A program made the position numbers and the translations under genes. Source: Aurantimonas coralicida_A (GTDB taxonomy: Bacteria; Pseudomonadota; Alphaproteobacteria; Rhizobiales; Rhizobiaceae). Taken from it: a DNA stretch of 64,000 nt. Positions 62,619-64,000 of the stretch are shown one piece after another (the first letter of the stretch is position 1; each line of letters opens with the position of its first letter). Location of the stretch: positions 28,080 to 92,079 of the forward strand of contig NZ_JAYXIH010000015.1 of NCBI RefSeq assembly GCF_036016755.1. The letters are read 5' to 3'. The notes under the pieces were generated by a model. The model saw only the letters and a list, made by a program, of their open reading frames with translations. It did no database searches and was not told the DNA's origin.

Positions 62619-63236
62619 TCAAACAAGTTCCGCCACCCGCCGCTTCAGCTCCGGCAGAAGGTCGGTCGCAAACCAGGGATGGCGCTTCAGCCAGACATTG
62701 TTGCGCCAGGACGGGTGCGGCAACGGCAATACCTGCGCGAAGCGCCCTTGCCCGGCGAGGATGTTGCGCCAGTCGGAGACCGTCTCGGTCAGCGTTCGCG
62801 CGCCACCGCCGGCGATATGGAAACGCTGGGCATACATGCCGATCGCCAGCACCAGCTCGACCTGCGGCATCGCGCGCATCACCCGCTCGTGCCAGGTCGC
62901 CCGGCATTCCTTGCGCGGCGGTAGATCGCCGCCCTTGCCGTCATATCCCGGGAAGCAAAAGCCCATCGGCACGATCGCGACCCGCGTCGGATCGTAGAAG
63001 ACTTCCGGTCCGATCCCCAGCCAATCCCGCAGCCGCACGCCCGACGGATCGTTGAACGGCTTGGTCGTCTTGTCAGCGAGGTTGCCGGGCGCCTGCCCGG
63101 CGATGACGAGGCGCGCGGTCGGCGAGATCACCAGCACCGGGTTCGGCTCGATCGGAAGCGGTGGGCCGACGGGCGCCTCGCGGCAGATCCGGCAGGCGCG
63201 GATCGTACGATAGAGCGCTGTCGGATCGTCTCTCAC
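62619..63236 (-). CDS. Uracil-DNA glycosylase superfamily protein
   Basis: A 205-residue protein: CRICREAPVG, GQAPGNLADKTTKPFND, GIGPEVFYDPTRVAIVPMGFCFPG and PLPHPSWRNNVW (the HPSxRN motif). This is the small UDG-like clade; the activity is uncertain. Confidence 0.85.
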   Translation of the reverse strand: MRDDPTALYRTIRACRICREAPVGPPLPIEPNPVLVISPTARLVIAGQAPGNLADKTTKPFNDPSGVRLRDWLGIGPEVFYDPTRVAIVPMGFCFPGYDGKGGDLPPRKECRATWHERVMRAMPQVELVLAIGMYAQRFHIAGGGARTLTETVSDWRNILAGQGRFAQVLPLPHPSWRNNVWLKRHPWFATDLLPELKRRVAELV

Positions 63237-63246
63237 CCTCTAATGC

Positions 63247-63858
63247 TCAGGCCTTGGCGCTCGGCCGCGCGGAGACCTCGGCGTACCAACGACGGACATT
63301 CTCCAGATCCTCTGGCGGCGTGATCTTCGCAGGCTTCATGAAATCCATCGCGATCAGGCCGGTGATGTCGGCGACGCTGTAGGCATCGCCCGCCGCGAAT
63401 CGGTTGTCCGCCAGATGCGCGTCGAACAGCTTGAGAAATTCCAGCGCCTTCGGCCGGTTCGCCTCGCCCCATTCTGCGACCTGCGGCACTTCCCATGTTG
63501 CCATCGCCGGATGAGTGTGACGAAACGCCGCAGCCACCGGCTGGAGGAGGCCGAGTTCGAGCCGGCGGTTCCACATCTCCACCTTGGCCCTGCCGAGTGC
63601 GCCGGTTCCGAACAGCGGCGGTTCGGGATGTTCTTCCTCGAAATAGCGGCAGATGGCGATCGACTCGGTCAGGCAGGTGCCGTCGTCGAGTTCGAGAACG
63701 GGAAGTCGTTGCAAGGGGTTACGACTGGTAATCTCATCCGATTTGTGATCCAATTTGCCCATATCGACGGGCTCGATCGGGATGTCGATCCCCTTTTCCG
63801 CCAGATAAACCCGCACCCGGCGCGGATTGGGCGCGCGCCCGCCGTCGAACAGTTTCAT
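63247..63858 (-). CDS. Glutathione S-transferase family protein
   Basis: A 203-residue GST: thioredoxin-fold start RAPNPRRVRVYLAEKGI, RLPVLELDDGTCLTESIAI, then the helical domain with YSVADITGLIAMDF. It lies ten bases downstream of nothing related; it starts just before the insertion-sequence end. Confidence 0.92.
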   Translation of the reverse strand: MKLFDGGRAPNPRRVRVYLAEKGIDIPIEPVDMGKLDHKSDEITSRNPLQRLPVLELDDGTCLTESIAICRYFEEEHPEPPLFGTGALGRAKVEMWNRRLELGLLQPVAAAFRHTHPAMATWEVPQVAEWGEANRPKALEFLKLFDAHLADNRFAAGDAYSVADITGLIAMDFMKPAKITPPEDLENVRRWYAEVSARPSAKA

Positions 63859-63910
63859 TCCGTCATCTCCCGATCCCGTTTCATCGGCAATGGTTTAGAG
63901 CGTCAGGCGA

Positions 63911-64000
63911 TTAATCTGCAACATAGCCAGCGGCCTTGAGGTAGTTCCAACATTCTTCGGGCTCGAACAGGTCGCAGATGTTGCCGACTGCACGCCAGAG
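63911..64000 (-). mobile_element. 3' end of an IS630-type transposase gene
   Basis: Read on the minus strand, the last 29 codons give LWRAVGNICDLFEPEECWNY and LKAAGYVAD followed by TAA, the C-terminus of IS630/ISL-type transposases. The rest lies beyond the window. The element end should lie between 63859 and 63910. Confidence 0.8.

Overview
The window is a GC-rich chromosomal segment, most likely from an alphaproteobacterium of the order Hyphomicrobiales (Rhizobiales). Pointers are a ctaA/COX15-type heme A synthase next to a DUF2842 protein, a phosphomannomutase starting MFPKP, a polyol SmoEFGK-type ABC operon with a SorC-family regulator, tad pilin-like genes, and an Anbu peptidase beside an ATP-grasp and an alpha-E protein. 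The genus cannot be named from sequence alone. No rRNA, tRNA or CRISPR array was seen, and no gene-free gap reaches 300 bases.

Layout. 0-7 kb: ctaA (cut by the window edge), DUF2842, and a small polysaccharide set (degenerate tyrosine-kinase-like ATPase, Wza-like lipoprotein, polyprenyl-phosphate sugar transferase, CysQ, phosphomannomutase). 7.3-10.3 kb: three TadE/TadG-type genes. 10.5 kb: an EamA exporter. 11.4-37.6 kb: a large unusual biosynthetic region. 37.7-38.8 kb: TspO and an LprI-like secreted protein. 38.8-46.9 kb: polyol uptake and catabolism. 47-50.4 kb: ATP-grasp, alpha-E and Anbu. 50.4-50.6 kb: a MITE-like inverted-repeat element. 50.6-56.6 kb: DUF971, moaA, small secreted proteins, two drug/metabolite exporters and an amino-acid binding protein. 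56.7-60 kb: MBL hydrolase (carrying an assembly error), two amino-acid permeases and a HigBA-like toxin-antitoxin pair. 60-64 kb: a beta-hydroxyacid dehydrogenase, an AbiJ/STM4504-type protein of lower GC, Lrp, a UDG-like protein, a GST and the 3' end of an IS630-type transposase.

The main discovery is the 11.4-37.6 kb region. It opens with a sigma70-like promoter holding a palindrome and a hairpin, followed by two paralogous small peptides that both end in DSLHW. Next come a caspase-like (clan CD, gingipain/C25-like) protease with a zinc ribbon, a membrane desaturase-like enzyme and an asparagine synthetase homologue. A sugar trio follows whose composition matches RifL/RifN/RifK of rifamycin-type (kanosamine) pathways. 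The same operon ends with an AMP-forming ligase and a fused PIG-L deacetylase / branched-polyamine-synthase-like aminopropyltransferase. Most of these genes overlap by 4 bp. On the other side of a small TetR-controlled insert lie an AdoMet-decarboxylase homologue (supplier of the aminopropyl donor), an FkbH-like protein, two carrier proteins, a GNAT, two radical SAM enzymes, a glycosyltransferase, a PLP aminotransferase, a PLP decarboxylase and an SDR. I infer a hybrid pathway that builds an aminosugar/aminopropyl/acyl-carrier-bound product, possibly on or with a ribosomal peptide. I know of no described system with this combination. The product is unknown.
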